Source: Neorhizobium galegae bv. officinalis (lineage in GTDB: Bacteria > Pseudomonadota > Alphaproteobacteria > Rhizobiales > Rhizobiaceae). Taken from it: DNA of 64,000 nucleotides. Positions 16,806 through 26,239 of the stretch are shown here, one piece after another (the stretch's first letter is position 1; every line of letters starts with the position of its first letter). Both the position numbers and the translations under genes were made by a program. Location of the stretch: positions 216,546 to 280,545 of the forward strand of contig CCRI01000008.1 of the NCBI GenBank assembly GCA_000985875.1. Direction: 5' to 3'. A model generated the notes under the pieces. The model did no database searches. It was not told where the DNA came from and saw only the letters and a program-made list of their open reading frames with translations.

Positions 16806-16827
16806 TGCGAAATGGCGTATTTTCGCA
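16806..16827. promoter_or_regulatory. probable Lrp/AldR operator between ald and its regulator
   Basis: TGCGAAA (16806-16812) and TTTCGCA (16821-16827) form a perfect 7-bp inverted repeat with an 8-bp spacer in the 155-bp gap between divergent ald and lrp-type genes. Size and position suit an Lrp-family dimer site. Confidence 0.6.
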
Positions 16828-16867
16828 GATAATTGCTTGAATTGAGAATTTTTCGAAGGATCTGCGA

Positions 16868-17329
16868 ATGAGCGCCATGGATGCCATTGATCTTGCGATC
16901 TTGCGGACCTTGCAGCAGGAAGGCCGCATCTCCAATGCGGAGCTTGCCGAGCGGGTCGGGCTGTCGCCGTCGGCCTGTTCGCGGCGGCTCGACATCCTCG
17001 AGAAAAGCGGCACGATCAGTGGTTACCACGCCCGCCTTTCCAACAAGGCGCTCGACTACAAGATGATGGTGATCGTCCACATCTCGCTGTCCGGCCAGTT
17101 CGCCAAGACGCTGACCGAATTCGAGGCGGCGGTGAAGCTCTGTCCCAATGTGCTGGTCTGTTACCTGATGTCGGGTGAATACGACTATATCCTGCGGGTC
17201 GCGGCCAAGGATCTCGAGGACTACGAGCGCATCCATCGGGACTGGCTCTCGGCGCTGCCGCATGTGGTGAAGATCAATTCGAGCTTCGCGCTGCGCGAAA
17301 TCATCGACAGGCCGAATGTGGGACTGTGA
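16868..17329 (+). CDS. Lrp/AsnC-family regulator (AldR type)
   Basis: A 153-residue feast/famine regulator. The N-terminal helix-turn-helix spans about residues 5-55 (LRTLQQEGRISNAELAERVG, LSPSACSRRLDILEKSG). The C-terminal RAM ligand-binding domain contains VCYLMSGEYDYILRVAAKDL, where the Gly-containing loop binds amino acids at dimer interfaces. The gene is divergent from ald, and the pair is a well-known arrangement in which the regulator activates ald in response to alanine. AAGGA lies 8 bp before the ATG. The target is inferred from position. Confidence 0.92.
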   Translation: MSAMDAIDLAILRTLQQEGRISNAELAERVGLSPSACSRRLDILEKSGTISGYHARLSNKALDYKMMVIVHISLSGQFAKTLTEFEAAVKLCPNVLVCYLMSGEYDYILRVAAKDLEDYERIHRDWLSALPHVVKINSSFALREIIDRPNVGL

Positions 17330-17421
17330 TCGGGATCGCTCGACTTTTACGGATCGTCCTAAAGGGATTTCAAGGCGCCGCGTATATCTTCCGCGCCTTA
17401 GGGAAACACGAGGGACAGACC

Positions 17422-17751
17422 ATGATCAACGGACGAATGAAAACCCGCAGTGCCGAGCGCAAGAAGACCCGCATCCTGGGTACGGTCAAATATTTCAATC
17501 AGGCCGTCGAAGGTCGCGTTACCGACCTTTCGCCAACCGGCATGGCGCTCGATCTCGGCGGACGCACGCTGCATGCCGCCGACGGCAGCCCGGTCCGGAT
17601 CGAAAGCGAAGAACTCGGCATCCTGGAAGGCACCGTCAAATGGCGCCGCAGCGGCCGGCTCGGCGTGCAGTTCAGCATCAACAGCAATGCGCTGGCGCAG
17701 GTATCGTCCTATTTCCGCTTCTTCCACAGAGAAGCTCCAGGCCCGCGTTGA
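17422..17751 (+). CDS. PilZ-domain c-di-GMP-binding protein
   Basis: A 109-residue single PilZ domain. The two c-di-GMP-binding signatures are present: RxxxR as RKKTR (residues 13-17) and DxSxxG as DLSPTG (about residues 35-40). The rest is the expected beta-barrel with a C-terminal helix. Such stand-alone PilZ proteins convert the c-di-GMP level into changes in motility or polysaccharide synthesis. Two c-di-GMP turnover genes occur later in this window (26854 and 28223), though not adjacent. GAGGGA precedes the ATG at 17422. It is likely monocistronic. Confidence 0.88.
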   Translation: MINGRMKTRSAERKKTRILGTVKYFNQAVEGRVTDLSPTGMALDLGGRTLHAADGSPVRIESEELGILEGTVKWRRSGRLGVQFSINSNALAQVSSYFRFFHREAPGPR

Positions 17752-18049
17752 GGCTGGCAGGCTCAATTTTGCCGCCGCCGACTAAACTTGTCGCGTCGCG
17801 AATCATGGCATGCATAAATGCAACCAATGTAAAGGCGGCGTCCCAACGAAATATCAAGCGTCGATTGGCGCTTACCGATTATTTACTACTTGCCGTTGAA
17901 TCCATAAGTGATAAAATCCTAATCTAAATCGGAGCCAGCATAACTAAATCCCGTCCTCGTCAAGAGTAGCGGCTGTTCAAGCGTCCACGTTTTTCCCGCC
18001 TGCATTGAGCTGAACGTCACGGCGCGCAGGCAAAACCAAGGATGTATAG

Positions 18050-19669
18050 ATGGTTGCTATCCCCTTTAGCCTGCCCTCTCCGACATCGCGGGCGCCGCGC
18101 CTGCTGGTTACCGTTGTTATAGGGTTCGCGGTCGCGCTGCTGGCGCTGGGCACACTTCTGGCCCAGTCCGACGAGCCGAGCCGTCCGGCCGTCACTGCGG
18201 GCGAAGCGGCCGTCCTCCTGACACTTGCGACTGCCTTGTTCGCAGCATCCATCTGGGCAAACCGAAAGATACAGCGCGATATCGACGCGAAGTTCCACCG
18301 GCTCGAACGGTTCATGCAGGCATTCGGACAGACGCAGGGCATGTTGCGCAGCCTCGACGGCAGGATCGTATTCTGGGGGATCGGCGCAGAGCGCCTTTAC
18401 GGTTATTGCGAAAAGGAAGCCCTTGGAAAGGACGGTGTCGAGCTCCTGTACACCCGCTGCCAGACCTCTCTCGAAGACATCAATTCGGCTCTCGTTCGCG
18501 ACGGGGAATGGCAGGGTGAGCTGACGCGTCGCCATAAGGACGGCAGGGATATCCACATCGTCAGCAAATGGTCTCTGAGCCGCGGCGAAGCCGGGGAGCC
18601 GGAAGTGGTGATCGAAGTCAGCCATGATATCACCTCCATCAAGCTGGCCGAACGGCAGCTCCATCAGACCAACGCCCTGTTGCGCGCCATTCTCGAAACG
18701 GCGCCGGGACTGATCTATGCCAAGGACATAGAGGGCCGCATCATCCTGGCGAACGTCACGATGCTCGACCTGATCGACAGGCCATGGTCTGATGTCGACG
18801 GCCGCACGGACATGGAGTTCCTGAACAGCAATAGCCAGGCCCGGACCGTCATGGCCAATGACCGCCGGATCATGGATCGGGCGAGAACCGAGGAATTCGA
18901 AGAGGTCATCAGCCACGAGGGCAACCATCCGCGGATATGGTCGTCGACCAAAGCGCCCTTGCGCGCCGCCGATGGCAAAGTCATCGGCCTGGTCGGCGTC
19001 TCGGTCGAGATCACCGAGAGAAAACGGATCGAAGAGCGGCTGCAGCTCATGGTCAACGAGTTGAACCACCGCGTCAAGAACACGCTTGCAACCGTCCAGG
19101 CCATTGCCTCCCAGACCCTGCGGGGCGGCGATCCGATCGTGCGCCAGAACCTGGAGCGGCGCCTCATGGCACTGGCCGCCGCCCATGACGTGCTCACCCG
19201 CGAAAACTGGGAGGGAGCCGGCATCGACGACGTGGTAACCGGCGCGCTGGCGCCATTCGGCGAAGGCGGGGACTATCGCTTCGCAGTCTCCGGGCCATCG
19301 CTCCGGCTGCTTCCGCGGGCTGCGCTCGCGCTTGCAATGGCTCTGCACGAATTGACGACCAACGCCCTGAAATACGGCGCGCTCTCGATGCCCAACGGTC
19401 AGGTCGCGATCAACTGGCAGGTTGTCGAGGGTGCCAAACCTCTGCTGCGACTGACATGGACGGAAAGCGGCGGCCCGCCGGTGGCTGCGCCCTCCAGACG
19501 AGGGTTCGGCGTCAGGCTGATCGAGCGCAGCCTTGCCCAGGATTTCGGCGGTGAGGCATCGGTGATATTCGACCGGCCTGCCGGGATCATCGCCACGATC
19601 GAAGCCCCGCTTGCCGATGTTGCCGCCTCGATCGAGGTTACGCCTTTCGCCCAGGCGGGTACAAAGTGA
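18050..19669 (+). CDS. HWE-family sensor histidine kinase with PAS domains
   Basis: A 539-residue membrane sensor kinase. Two N-terminal helices (about residues 18-38 and 52-70) bracket a short periplasmic loop. Two PAS domains follow (~85-205 and ~205-325), each ending in a PAC motif (VIEVSHDITSIKLAE, SVEITERKRIEE). The catalytic core is HWE type: the phospho-accepting His340 in NELNHRVKNTLATVQAIA, the N-box HELTTNALKYGAL, and LRLTWTESGGPPV with the diagnostic W-x-E motif. AAGGAT precedes the ATG. It overlaps by 4 bp the response regulator gene that follows, its probable partner. HWE kinases often act in the alphaproteobacterial general stress response or light sensing; the signal here is unknown. 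Confidence 0.92.
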   Translation: MVAIPFSLPSPTSRAPRLLVTVVIGFAVALLALGTLLAQSDEPSRPAVTAGEAAVLLTLATALFAASIWANRKIQRDIDAKFHRLERFMQAFGQTQGMLRSLDGRIVFWGIGAERLYGYCEKEALGKDGVELLYTRCQTSLEDINSALVRDGEWQGELTRRHKDGRDIHIVSKWSLSRGEAGEPEVVIEVSHDITSIKLAERQLHQTNALLRAILETAPGLIYAKDIEGRIILANVTMLDLIDRPWSDVDGRTDMEFLNSNSQARTVMANDRRIMDRARTEEFEEVISHEGNHPRIWSSTKAPLRAADGKVIGLVGVSVEITERKRIEERLQLMVNELNHRVKNTLATVQAIASQTLRGGDPIVRQNLERRLMALAAAHDVLTRENWEGAGIDDVVTGALAPFGEGGDYRFAVSGPSLRLLPRAALALAMALHELTTNALKYGALSMPNGQVAINWQVVEGAKPLLRLTWTESGGPPVAAPSRRGFGVRLIERSLAQDFGGEASVIFDRPAGIIATIEAPLADVAASIEVTPFAQAGTK

Positions 19670-20034
19670 ACAACACCCATATCTTCGCCGGAATTCGCGT
19701 CCTCATCATCGAAGACGAGGCGCTTGTGTCGATGATGCTCGAAGAGTTCCTGGAGCAGATCGGCTGCCGGACGATGGGGACGGCCTCGCGGCTCGACGAA
19801 GCGATCAGCAAAGCCCGGTCGCTTCAGCTGGACATGGCCCTGCTCGATGTGAACCTCGCCGGCGAAGCCAGCTTTCCAGTCGCCGAGATACTCACCGCGC
19901 GGGACATTCCCTTCATTTTCGTCACCGGATACGGACCGCTCGGCCTGCCTGCCGACATGCGCCATATCCCCATCCTTCCCAAACCTTTCCAGATGGCCCA
20001 ACTCGTCGATGCCATGCGAATGGCGGCCTATTGA
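19666..20034 (+). CDS. single-domain response regulator
   Basis: A 122-residue CheY-like receiver domain with no output domain. The acidic pocket is in LIIEDEALVS, the phospho-acceptor is Asp61 in LLDVNLAG, and the conserved Thr (FVTGYG) and Lys (LPKPFQ) are present. This FATGYG-like motif is the FAT GUY signature type seen in alphaproteobacterial receivers paired with HWE kinases. The GTG start overlaps the kinase stop (GTGA), so translation is coupled. It may act as a phosphate sink or interact directly with a target protein. Confidence 0.9.
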   Translation: MNNTHIFAGIRVLIIEDEALVSMMLEEFLEQIGCRTMGTASRLDEAISKARSLQLDMALLDVNLAGEASFPVAEILTARDIPFIFVTGYGPLGLPADMRHIPILPKPFQMAQLVDAMRMAAY

Positions 20035-20193
20035 TGCCCGGTGCCCGCACCTCATCCGGGCGACGTTCGCGATAGCGGCAACGATCACGCGCTCATCGCC
20101 TCAAACGCTTCAGAATCCGCTTGGAGATACAATCCACGCGCGCCAATATGGCGCCGAATTGTCGCTTATCGGTCCGTTCCAAGGAGGCTGCCC

Positions 20194-22182
20194 ATGTCGT
20201 CGCTCAACGATCTTCACCCGATTACCCGCCGCTCGCTGCTTGGAGGCGTTGCCGCCTCGTCGGCGCTTGTCATGCTGCACCCGTTTGCCGCCCGCGCAGC
20301 CGGCAACCAGGCGCATCTGCGCATCATGGAAACGACCGACATCCACGTCCACGTCTTCCCCTACGACTATTACGCCGACAAGCCGAACGATACGCTCGGC
20401 CTTGCCCGCACCGCCTCGATCATCGACGCGATCCGCGCCGAAGCCGGCAATTCCATGCTGATCGACAATGGCGACTTCCTGCAGGGCAATCCCATGGGCG
20501 ACTACATGGCCTATGAGCGAGGCATGAAGGAGGGCGACAAGCACCCGGTCATCAAGGCGATGAACGTGCTCGGCTACGATGCCGGCACGCTCGGCAACCA
20601 CGAATTCAACTACGGCCTCGATTTCCTGTTCAAGGTCCTGGCCGGCTCCGGCTTTCCTTTTGTCTGCGCCAACCTCACCAAGGGCCAGCTCGCCTCCGAC
20701 GCCAAGAAGGACGAGCTTTTCCTCAAGCCTTACGTGATCGTCGAAAAGCAGATCCGTGACGGTTCGGGCGCGACGAGCCCGGTCAAGGTCGGCTTTATCG
20801 GCTTCGTGCCGCCGCAGATCATGACATGGGACGCGAAGAACCTCGAAGGCAAGGCGCAGACCCGAGACATCGTCGATGCGGCCAAGGCCTGGGTGCCGGT
20901 CATGAAGGAGGAAGGCGCCGATATCGTCATCGCCCTCTCCCATTCGGGCATCGACGGAGGCGGACAGAGCGAGCGGATGGAAAATGCCTCGCTCTATCTC
21001 GCGGGCATTCAGGGCATCGATGCGATCTTCACCGGCCACCAGCATCTGGTCTTCCCGGGCACCAAGGATTTCGACGGCATTGTCGGCGCCGACACCAAGA
21101 AGGGCAAGCTGATGGGCAAACCGGCCGTCATGGGCGGCTTCTGGGGCTCGCACATGGGCCTGATCGACCTCTTGCTCGAAAAGGACGGCAAGAACTGGAA
21201 GATTGTCGATTCGACCTCCGAAGCCCGGCCGATCTACCACCGCGACGAGGCTCGCAAGATCGTCGCAGACGTCAAGGACAAGCCGGAAGTCATCGCCGCC
21301 GCCAAGGAGGAGCACGAGGCCACGCTTGCCTACGTGCGCCGCGCGGTCGGCAAGAGTTCGGCGCCGCTCTACTCCTACTTCGCGCTGGTCGCCGACGACC
21401 CCTCGGTGCAGATCGTCTCCAATGCCCAGACCTGGTACATCAAGGACATGCTGAAGGAGGGCCAGTACAAGGACATTCCCGTGCTCTCGGCCGCAGCGCC
21501 CTTCAAGGCAGGCGGCCGCGGCGGCGCCGAGTATTTCACGGATGTCCCGGCGGGCGACATCGCCATCAAGAACGTCGCCGACCTCTATCTCTACCCGAAC
21601 ACGGTGCAGGCGGTGCTGATCACGGGAGCGCAGGTCAAGAACTGGCTCGAAATGTCGGCCGGCATGTTCAACCAGGTGCAGGCCGGCGCGAAGGACGCAC
21701 CCCTCCTCAACAATGACTTCCCGTCCTACAATTACGACGTCATCGACGGAGTGACCTACCAGATCGACCTGTCGCAGCCGACCCGCTTCGACAAGGACGG
21801 CAAGCTGATCAATGCCAACGCCAACCGCATCGTCGATCTGAAGTACAACGGCAAGCCGATCGATCCGGCCCAGAAATTCGTGGTGGCAACCAACAATTAC
21901 CGTGCCGGCGGCGGCGGCAAGTTCCCGGAGATCGCCGGCGACAAGGTGATCTTCGTGGCGCCCGACACCAACCGCGACGTGATCGTGCGCTATATCGTCG
22001 AACAGGGCACGATCAACCCGTCCGCCGATGCCAACTGGTCGTTCAAGCCCCTGCCCGGCACAAGCGCCATCTTCGAAACCGGCCCCAAGGCCCGCCAGTA
22101 CGCGACCGCGGTCAAGGGTGCCAAGATCGAGGACGCCGGCGACGGCGAGAACGGCTTCGCCAAGTTCCGGCTGGTGCTGTAA
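20194..22182 (+). CDS. cpdB: periplasmic 2',3'-cyclic-nucleotide phosphodiesterase/3'-nucleotidase
   Basis: A 662-residue secreted bifunctional nucleotidase. A twin-arginine signal (ITRRSLLGGVAASSALVML, residues 10-35) directs export. The metallophosphoesterase domain (~45-330) has its metal ligands: TTDIHVHV, DNGDFLQGNPMG, LGNHEFNYG, and GHQHLVFPG. The C-terminal 5'-nucleotidase domain (~400-620) binds the base, with YLYPNTVQAVLITG and NNYRAGGGGKFP. It would release nucleosides and phosphate from 2',3'-cyclic nucleotides in the periplasm. AAGGAGG at 20181-20187 sets the start. A strong hairpin terminator follows the stop. Confidence 0.93.
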   Translation: MSSLNDLHPITRRSLLGGVAASSALVMLHPFAARAAGNQAHLRIMETTDIHVHVFPYDYYADKPNDTLGLARTASIIDAIRAEAGNSMLIDNGDFLQGNPMGDYMAYERGMKEGDKHPVIKAMNVLGYDAGTLGNHEFNYGLDFLFKVLAGSGFPFVCANLTKGQLASDAKKDELFLKPYVIVEKQIRDGSGATSPVKVGFIGFVPPQIMTWDAKNLEGKAQTRDIVDAAKAWVPVMKEEGADIVIALSHSGIDGGGQSERMENASLYLAGIQGIDAIFTGHQHLVFPGTKDFDGIVGADTKKGKLMGKPAVMGGFWGSHMGLIDLLLEKDGKNWKIVDSTSEARPIYHRDEARKIVADVKDKPEVIAAAKEEHEATLAYVRRAVGKSSAPLYSYFALVADDPSVQIVSNAQTWYIKDMLKEGQYKDIPVLSAAAPFKAGGRGGAEYFTDVPAGDIAIKNVADLYLYPNTVQAVLITGAQVKNWLEMSAGMFNQVQAGAKDAPLLNNDFPSYNYDVIDGVTYQIDLSQPTRFDKDGKLINANANRIVDLKYNGKPIDPAQKFVVATNNYRAGGGGKFPEIAGDKVIFVAPDTNRDVIVRYIVEQGTINPSADANWSFKPLPGTSAIFETGPKARQYATAVKGAKIEDAGDGENGFAKFRLVL

Positions 22183-22211
22183 CGGCCAATATCACCTTTC
22201 GGCGATACCTG

Positions 22212-22236
22212 GACGGCAGCCTTGGCTGCCGTCTTT
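22212..22236 (+). terminator. rho-independent terminator of cpdB
   Basis: GACGGCAGCC (22212-22221) and GGCTGCCGTC (22224-22233) are perfectly complementary and followed by TTT. It lies 29 bp after the cpdB stop and before the PhzF-like gene. Confidence 0.78.
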
Positions 22237-22261
22237 CATTTCAACCACATGAGACAAGGCA

Positions 22262-23098
22262 ATGCCGAAATTCTCCTTCCAGCAGGTCGACGTCTTCTCC
22301 AGCCAGCCGATGCGCGGTAACCCGCTTGCCGTGGTGATCGGCGCCGACGGACTGAGCGACGCGCAGATGCAGTCCTTCGCCAACTGGACCAATCTCAGCG
22401 AAACGACATTCCTGCTCGAGCCGACCGATCCGAAGGCCAGCTACCGGGTCAGGATCTTCACACCGTCGCAGGAACTGCCCTTCGCCGGCCATCCGACGCT
22501 TGGCAGCGCACATGTCTGGCTCTCGCAGCAACACATATCACCGACTGGCGACATCGTGCAGGAATGCGGCGCGGGGCTCGTCCGCATCCGCCGTGACGGC
22601 GATCGGCTTGCGTTTGCTGCGCCGCCGCTTACGCGCAGCGGCCCGGTGGATCCGGCGCTGGTGGAGCGGATCGCCAAGGCGCTCAGCCTGCCCGCCAACC
22701 TGATCGAGGATTCCAGCTGGTGCGAGAACGGCCCGGACTGGATCGGCGTGCGCCTGCCATCGCGCGCCGATGTGCTGGCGGTCAAGCCGGACTATTCCGC
22801 TCTCGCCGGCACCCGCGTCGGGCTCGTCGGACGCTTCAATCCCGATCTTGACGGCAGAGACGCGCAATTCGAGGTGCGTGCCTTTACCCGCAACGGCTAC
22901 GAGGATCCGGTCACCGGCAGTCTCAACGCGGGCCTTGCCCAATGGCTGATCGGATCCGGCGTCGCGCCGGAAAGCTATGTCGCGGCCCAGGGCACCGTGC
23001 TTGGCCGCGCCGGCCGGGTTCATGTCGACAAAGTCGGCGACGATATCTGGATCGGTGGAGACGTGGTCACATGTATTCAGGGTGCGCTGGAACTCTGA
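22262..23098 (+). CDS. PhzF-family isomerase-like protein
   Basis: A 278-residue protein with the duplicated diaminopimelate-epimerase fold of the PhzF family. The start QQVDVFSSQPMRGNPLAVV and the catalytic glutamate in TNLSETTFL are diagnostic, as are the paired glycine loops LPFAGHPTLGSAHVW and EDPVTGSLNAGLAQWL. In phenazine makers PhzF isomerises trans-2,3-dihydro-3-hydroxyanthranilate, but no other phz genes are present here. This is therefore one of the many PhzF-like enzymes of unknown substrate. It follows cpdB after a terminator and is probably a separate unit. Confidence 0.9.
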   Translation: MPKFSFQQVDVFSSQPMRGNPLAVVIGADGLSDAQMQSFANWTNLSETTFLLEPTDPKASYRVRIFTPSQELPFAGHPTLGSAHVWLSQQHISPTGDIVQECGAGLVRIRRDGDRLAFAAPPLTRSGPVDPALVERIAKALSLPANLIEDSSWCENGPDWIGVRLPSRADVLAVKPDYSALAGTRVGLVGRFNPDLDGRDAQFEVRAFTRNGYEDPVTGSLNAGLAQWLIGSGVAPESYVAAQGTVLGRAGRVHVDKVGDDIWIGGDVVTCIQGALEL

Positions 23099-23184
23099 TC
23101 CTGTCGGAAATGCCATCGGCAGGGAAAGTCCCGGCCGATGGCTCACGATCGCGATTGAGACCGATCCGGTGGGCCGGCTGACGG

Positions 23185-23745
23185 CTATGCCGCCTTTGCC
23201 CTGGCGAGGCCGATCCGCGACAGCAGCAGCTTCAATTCCGCCGGCGGCTTCTGTTCGATCCGGCGGTATTCGCGGCCGTCGCGGGTGCGCTGGACGAGAC
23301 CGAAATCGAAGAGGTCCCGGCGCAACATCGCAGCGTCGCCGAAGAGGTGCAGCGTGTTCAGCAGATCGCTGATCTGACGTTCGGTGAACTCCCGGTCCGC
23401 CGGTATCTTCGACCATAGGAACCAGAGGCAGATTTCCTGCTGCCCGCGCCTGCCGGGCCAGCGGACCAGCCTGCCCTCCTCGTCGAAATGGCGAGCTGTC
23501 TTCAGCACCCGCGCCTCATCGGGCGCCGGCATGTCGTCCAGCACCGGGCGCCACTCGGCGATGACGTCGGCCGCTTTGGCAGCAGCCCGAAAATGCTGGT
23601 AGTTGCGGAAACCCGCTGCGCGCGTCAGGAGATTGAGCATCTCCAGATGGCTCGGCTTGTGATCGAACCTGAGGATTTCGCTACGAAGGGATTTGGCGAA
23701 AGCCGACAGGTCGGCGATCTCCATGGGAAAGATGGATCTCGGCAT
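23185..23745 (-). CDS. DUF2087 domain protein
   Basis: A 186-residue protein. The N-terminal ~90 residues resemble a helical module of glyoxalase-superfamily-like rhizobial proteins (LSAFAKSLRSEILRFDHKPS, LLTRAAGFRNYQHFRAA). The C-terminal DUF2087 domain (~100-180) shows TARHFDEEGRLVRWPGRRGQQ, FTERQISDLLNTLHLFGDAAMLRRDL, and a final REYRRIEQKPP. DUF2087 is often found as the C-terminal part of ArsR-like regulators and may bind DNA, but function is unproven. It converges with the PhzF-like gene. Confidence 0.82.
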   Translation of the reverse strand: MPRSIFPMEIADLSAFAKSLRSEILRFDHKPSHLEMLNLLTRAAGFRNYQHFRAAAKAADVIAEWRPVLDDMPAPDEARVLKTARHFDEEGRLVRWPGRRGQQEICLWFLWSKIPADREFTERQISDLLNTLHLFGDAAMLRRDLFDFGLVQRTRDGREYRRIEQKPPAELKLLLSRIGLARAKAA

Positions 23746-24043
23746 GTCTTATCCTTCAACGCGCCATTCCCTAAAAATCAGGGTGTCGCTGGTCGCCGGC
23801 TTGTCGACTGGAGCACGGGATAAGTGCTGATCATCTTCGTCTGTGCAGGTTTAGCTTCCCTTTCGGGACGGCGACGCCTCGGTGAACTGCTGACCGTGAC
23901 GCCGTTATAGCAGAGGGTGAAACAGCGTCAACTCGCAGCGGCGCTCGGGCCGACCCATCCTTTTGAAGGGAATGGTTACACTTCGCGTGCACGATACTTG
24001 CTGATAAAATCGACGGACCCTGGCGTGAGGAGGACGCGCATCA

Positions 24044-25072
24044 ATGCTCGAAAAGACCAAGACAGAAGTGAGCTACGGAAACGAGCCCGGCCTGCGCTTC
24101 GCCCTTGTCCTCGACGGGCATGGTGGCTGCAGGACGATGAACATGGCGGAGGCCTGCAGCTGGAAGCCGGGAGACGGTCTCGTCTGGCTGCATTTCGAGC
24201 GCGATCATCCGGCAACGGCGGAATGGATCAATACCAATGGCGGCTTCGATCCGCTGGTGGCGGAAGCACTTCTTGCAGAGGATTCCCGTCCGCGCGTCGA
24301 GCCCCTGGGCGATGGACTGCTGATCATCCTGCGCGGTGTCTGCGCCGCTCCGCCGGAAGAAGCAGAGAAAAACTCGGACGAGATCGACCTCGTGCCCCTG
24401 CATATCTGGGTGGACGAACACCGGCTGGTGACATTGCGGGACAGCGGCCACTACATCACGGCGCTACGCGATATCCGCCGGGCGCTCGACCACGGCAAGG
24501 GTCCCCGGCAGGCGGGGGAACTTCTGGCACTCGTCAGCGACAAGCTCGTCCGCGACCTGGAGCCGGTGCTCGACGACATGGACGAAGAGGTCGACGAACT
24601 CGACGAGCTGATTTTCAAGGGAGAAGCTGGCGAGGTCCGCCAGAGGCTCAAGCTGCTGCGTCGCCGCGCCGTGCAGCTACGCCGCTATCTCGCGCCGCAA
24701 CGCGACGCGCTCAACAGGATCGAGCACGACGACGCCCCATGGCTCAGGGAACGGGACAAGCTCCGCTTCCGCGAGGTCATCGACAAACTGATGCGGTTCA
24801 TCGAATATCTCGACGCAATCCGCGACCGTACCGGCATCCTTCATGACGACCTTTCGACGGTCATCGGCGAACGGATCGCGCGCAATTCCAACCGGCTTGC
24901 CGCGTTGGCGGCCCTGCTCCTGCCCCCGAGCGTCGTCGCCGGTCTCTTCGGCATGAATGTCGGCGGCATTCCCGGCGTCAACGATACCTGGGCTTTCCTG
25001 ATGATCGTTGCGCTGGTCATCGTTATTTCCGCCGGCACGCTGTGGATCCTCAAGCGCATCGAGTGGCTTTGA
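24044..25072 (+). CDS. zntB: CorA/ZntB-family divalent metal transporter
   Basis: A 342-residue inner-membrane channel protein of the CorA superfamily. A long cytoplasmic N-terminal domain (~1-270) ends in a coiled helix (LRRRAVQLRRYLAPQRDALN). Two C-terminal transmembrane helices follow, joined by the hallmark GMN motif (FGMNVGGIPGV). The VGGIPG extension and overall pattern fit ZntB rather than CorA, so zinc (proton-coupled uptake or efflux) is the likely cargo. GAGGAGG precedes the ATG. The neighbours are unrelated, so no regulation can be inferred. Confidence 0.88.
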   Translation: MLEKTKTEVSYGNEPGLRFALVLDGHGGCRTMNMAEACSWKPGDGLVWLHFERDHPATAEWINTNGGFDPLVAEALLAEDSRPRVEPLGDGLLIILRGVCAAPPEEAEKNSDEIDLVPLHIWVDEHRLVTLRDSGHYITALRDIRRALDHGKGPRQAGELLALVSDKLVRDLEPVLDDMDEEVDELDELIFKGEAGEVRQRLKLLRRRAVQLRRYLAPQRDALNRIEHDDAPWLRERDKLRFREVIDKLMRFIEYLDAIRDRTGILHDDLSTVIGERIARNSNRLAALAALLLPPSVVAGLFGMNVGGIPGVNDTWAFLMIVALVIVISAGTLWILKRIEWL

Positions 25073-25108
25073 ACCCGGCTTCGACGCGCCCGGTCCGAAC
25101 CGCTTCGG

Positions 25109-26086
25109 CTATTCGGCGGCTTGAGGTATCGCTTCCCGAGGTTCGATACCGAGCATCTGCTTGAAGTCGCCATGGCTCGGGCAGGTCGAAAGGCGGCGCT
25201 CCATGGCCTCGACCAGCCACCGGCCTGCAGGCCCCAGCGGGTTTGCTGCCTTGCGCATGGCATAGAGCGGGTACTGGCTCTGCTCGTAGGCTTCGAGGTC
25301 GAGCGCAACGAGAGTTCCGCCCATGATGTCCCTTCCGGCGACGGACGCCGGCAGGCCGCCCCAGCCGAGACCACCCTTGATCAACTGATGCTTCGTGGCG
25401 ATGTCGCCGACGCGCCATGTCTTGTAGGACAGAACGTTGAAATCGCGGCCCTTGGTCAGCCCGGACGTATCCGTGACGACCATCTGGACCTCTTCGCGCA
25501 CGTCTGCGAGGGTCAGAGGCCGACCCAACTTTGCAAGCGGATGTTCGGCGGCTGCGACCGGAATCATGAAGGAGTAGCCGATCTTCTCCATCACGACCGA
25601 ATCCTCCTGCCGAAGGATCGATCCACCTATGCCGATATCGGCCTTACCGGAGATGACCATTTCCATGACCATGCCGAGCTCGCCGACATTGAGGTTGAGC
25701 GCCACGCTCGGGAACCTCTCCCTGAACTCCCGCAGCTCCGCCACAACCGCATCCGACGGAACCATCACGCTCAGTGCCACCGACAGTTCTGCCTCCAGCC
25801 CCTGCTTGATGCCCTTTGCCCGGGCGCGCATCACCTGGAGGTCGGCGACGATACGCCGGGCGTCAGTCAGCAGCGCCTTGCCCGCTTCGGTCAGCTTCGG
25901 CTGGCGGGCGCCGCTGCGCTCGAAAAGTGCCACGTCCAGCTGGGCTTCAAGATTGCCGATCGTGTAGCTCACCACCGATTGCGCCCGGTTCAGCGCCCGC
26001 GAAGCCGCGGAAAAGCTGCCCGTCTCGGCAACCGCCAGAAACACCTGCAACTGATCGAGTGTGGGATTGGCATCCATGGTCATCAT
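25109..26086 (-). CDS. LysR-family transcriptional regulator
   Basis: A 325-residue LysR regulator: N-terminal winged helix (residues ~10-70; LQVFLAVAETGSFSAASRAL, VVSYTIGNLEAQLDVALFER) and a periplasmic-binding-like effector domain (~95-310; ADIGIGGSILRQEDSVV, GGLGWGGLPASVA). It is divergent from the azoreductase gene at 26240. LysR-azoR pairs usually have the regulator control the reductase in response to quinones or electrophiles. Three nearby ATG codons (26086, 26083, 26077) make the exact start uncertain by up to three residues. Confidence 0.93.
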   Translation of the reverse strand: MMTMDANPTLDQLQVFLAVAETGSFSAASRALNRAQSVVSYTIGNLEAQLDVALFERSGARQPKLTEAGKALLTDARRIVADLQVMRARAKGIKQGLEAELSVALSVMVPSDAVVAELREFRERFPSVALNLNVGELGMVMEMVISGKADIGIGGSILRQEDSVVMEKIGYSFMIPVAAAEHPLAKLGRPLTLADVREEVQMVVTDTSGLTKGRDFNVLSYKTWRVGDIATKHQLIKGGLGWGGLPASVAGRDIMGGTLVALDLEAYEQSQYPLYAMRKAANPLGPAGRWLVEAMERRLSTCPSHGDFKQMLGIEPREAIPQAAE

Positions 26087-26093
26087 CCAAATT

Positions 26094-26113
26094 TTCGATA
26101 GGTAACTTCGATA
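26094..26113. promoter_or_regulatory. direct repeat in the LysR/azoR intergenic region
   Basis: TTCGATA occurs twice (26094-26100 and 26107-26113), 13 bp apart start to start, beside the LysR gene start. This is a candidate LysR-binding region, although a canonical T-N11-A dyad is not clear. Confidence 0.35.
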
Positions 26114-26239
26114 TTATCCCAGTTTTGTCGATGGGCGTCCACGCTTATCTGTTCTCTCGAACACAGCGGATCCACCCGCTCTTCAATCCTGCTGCAGGCC
26201 CAAGACTGTAGGCAAGATCTCCAGATAAGGAAAAAAAGC

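Noticed and set aside
17372..17399. 7-bp inverted repeat before the PilZ gene
   Set aside because: Stem is short with a 14-nt loop and no T tract; could be chance in GC-rich sequence.
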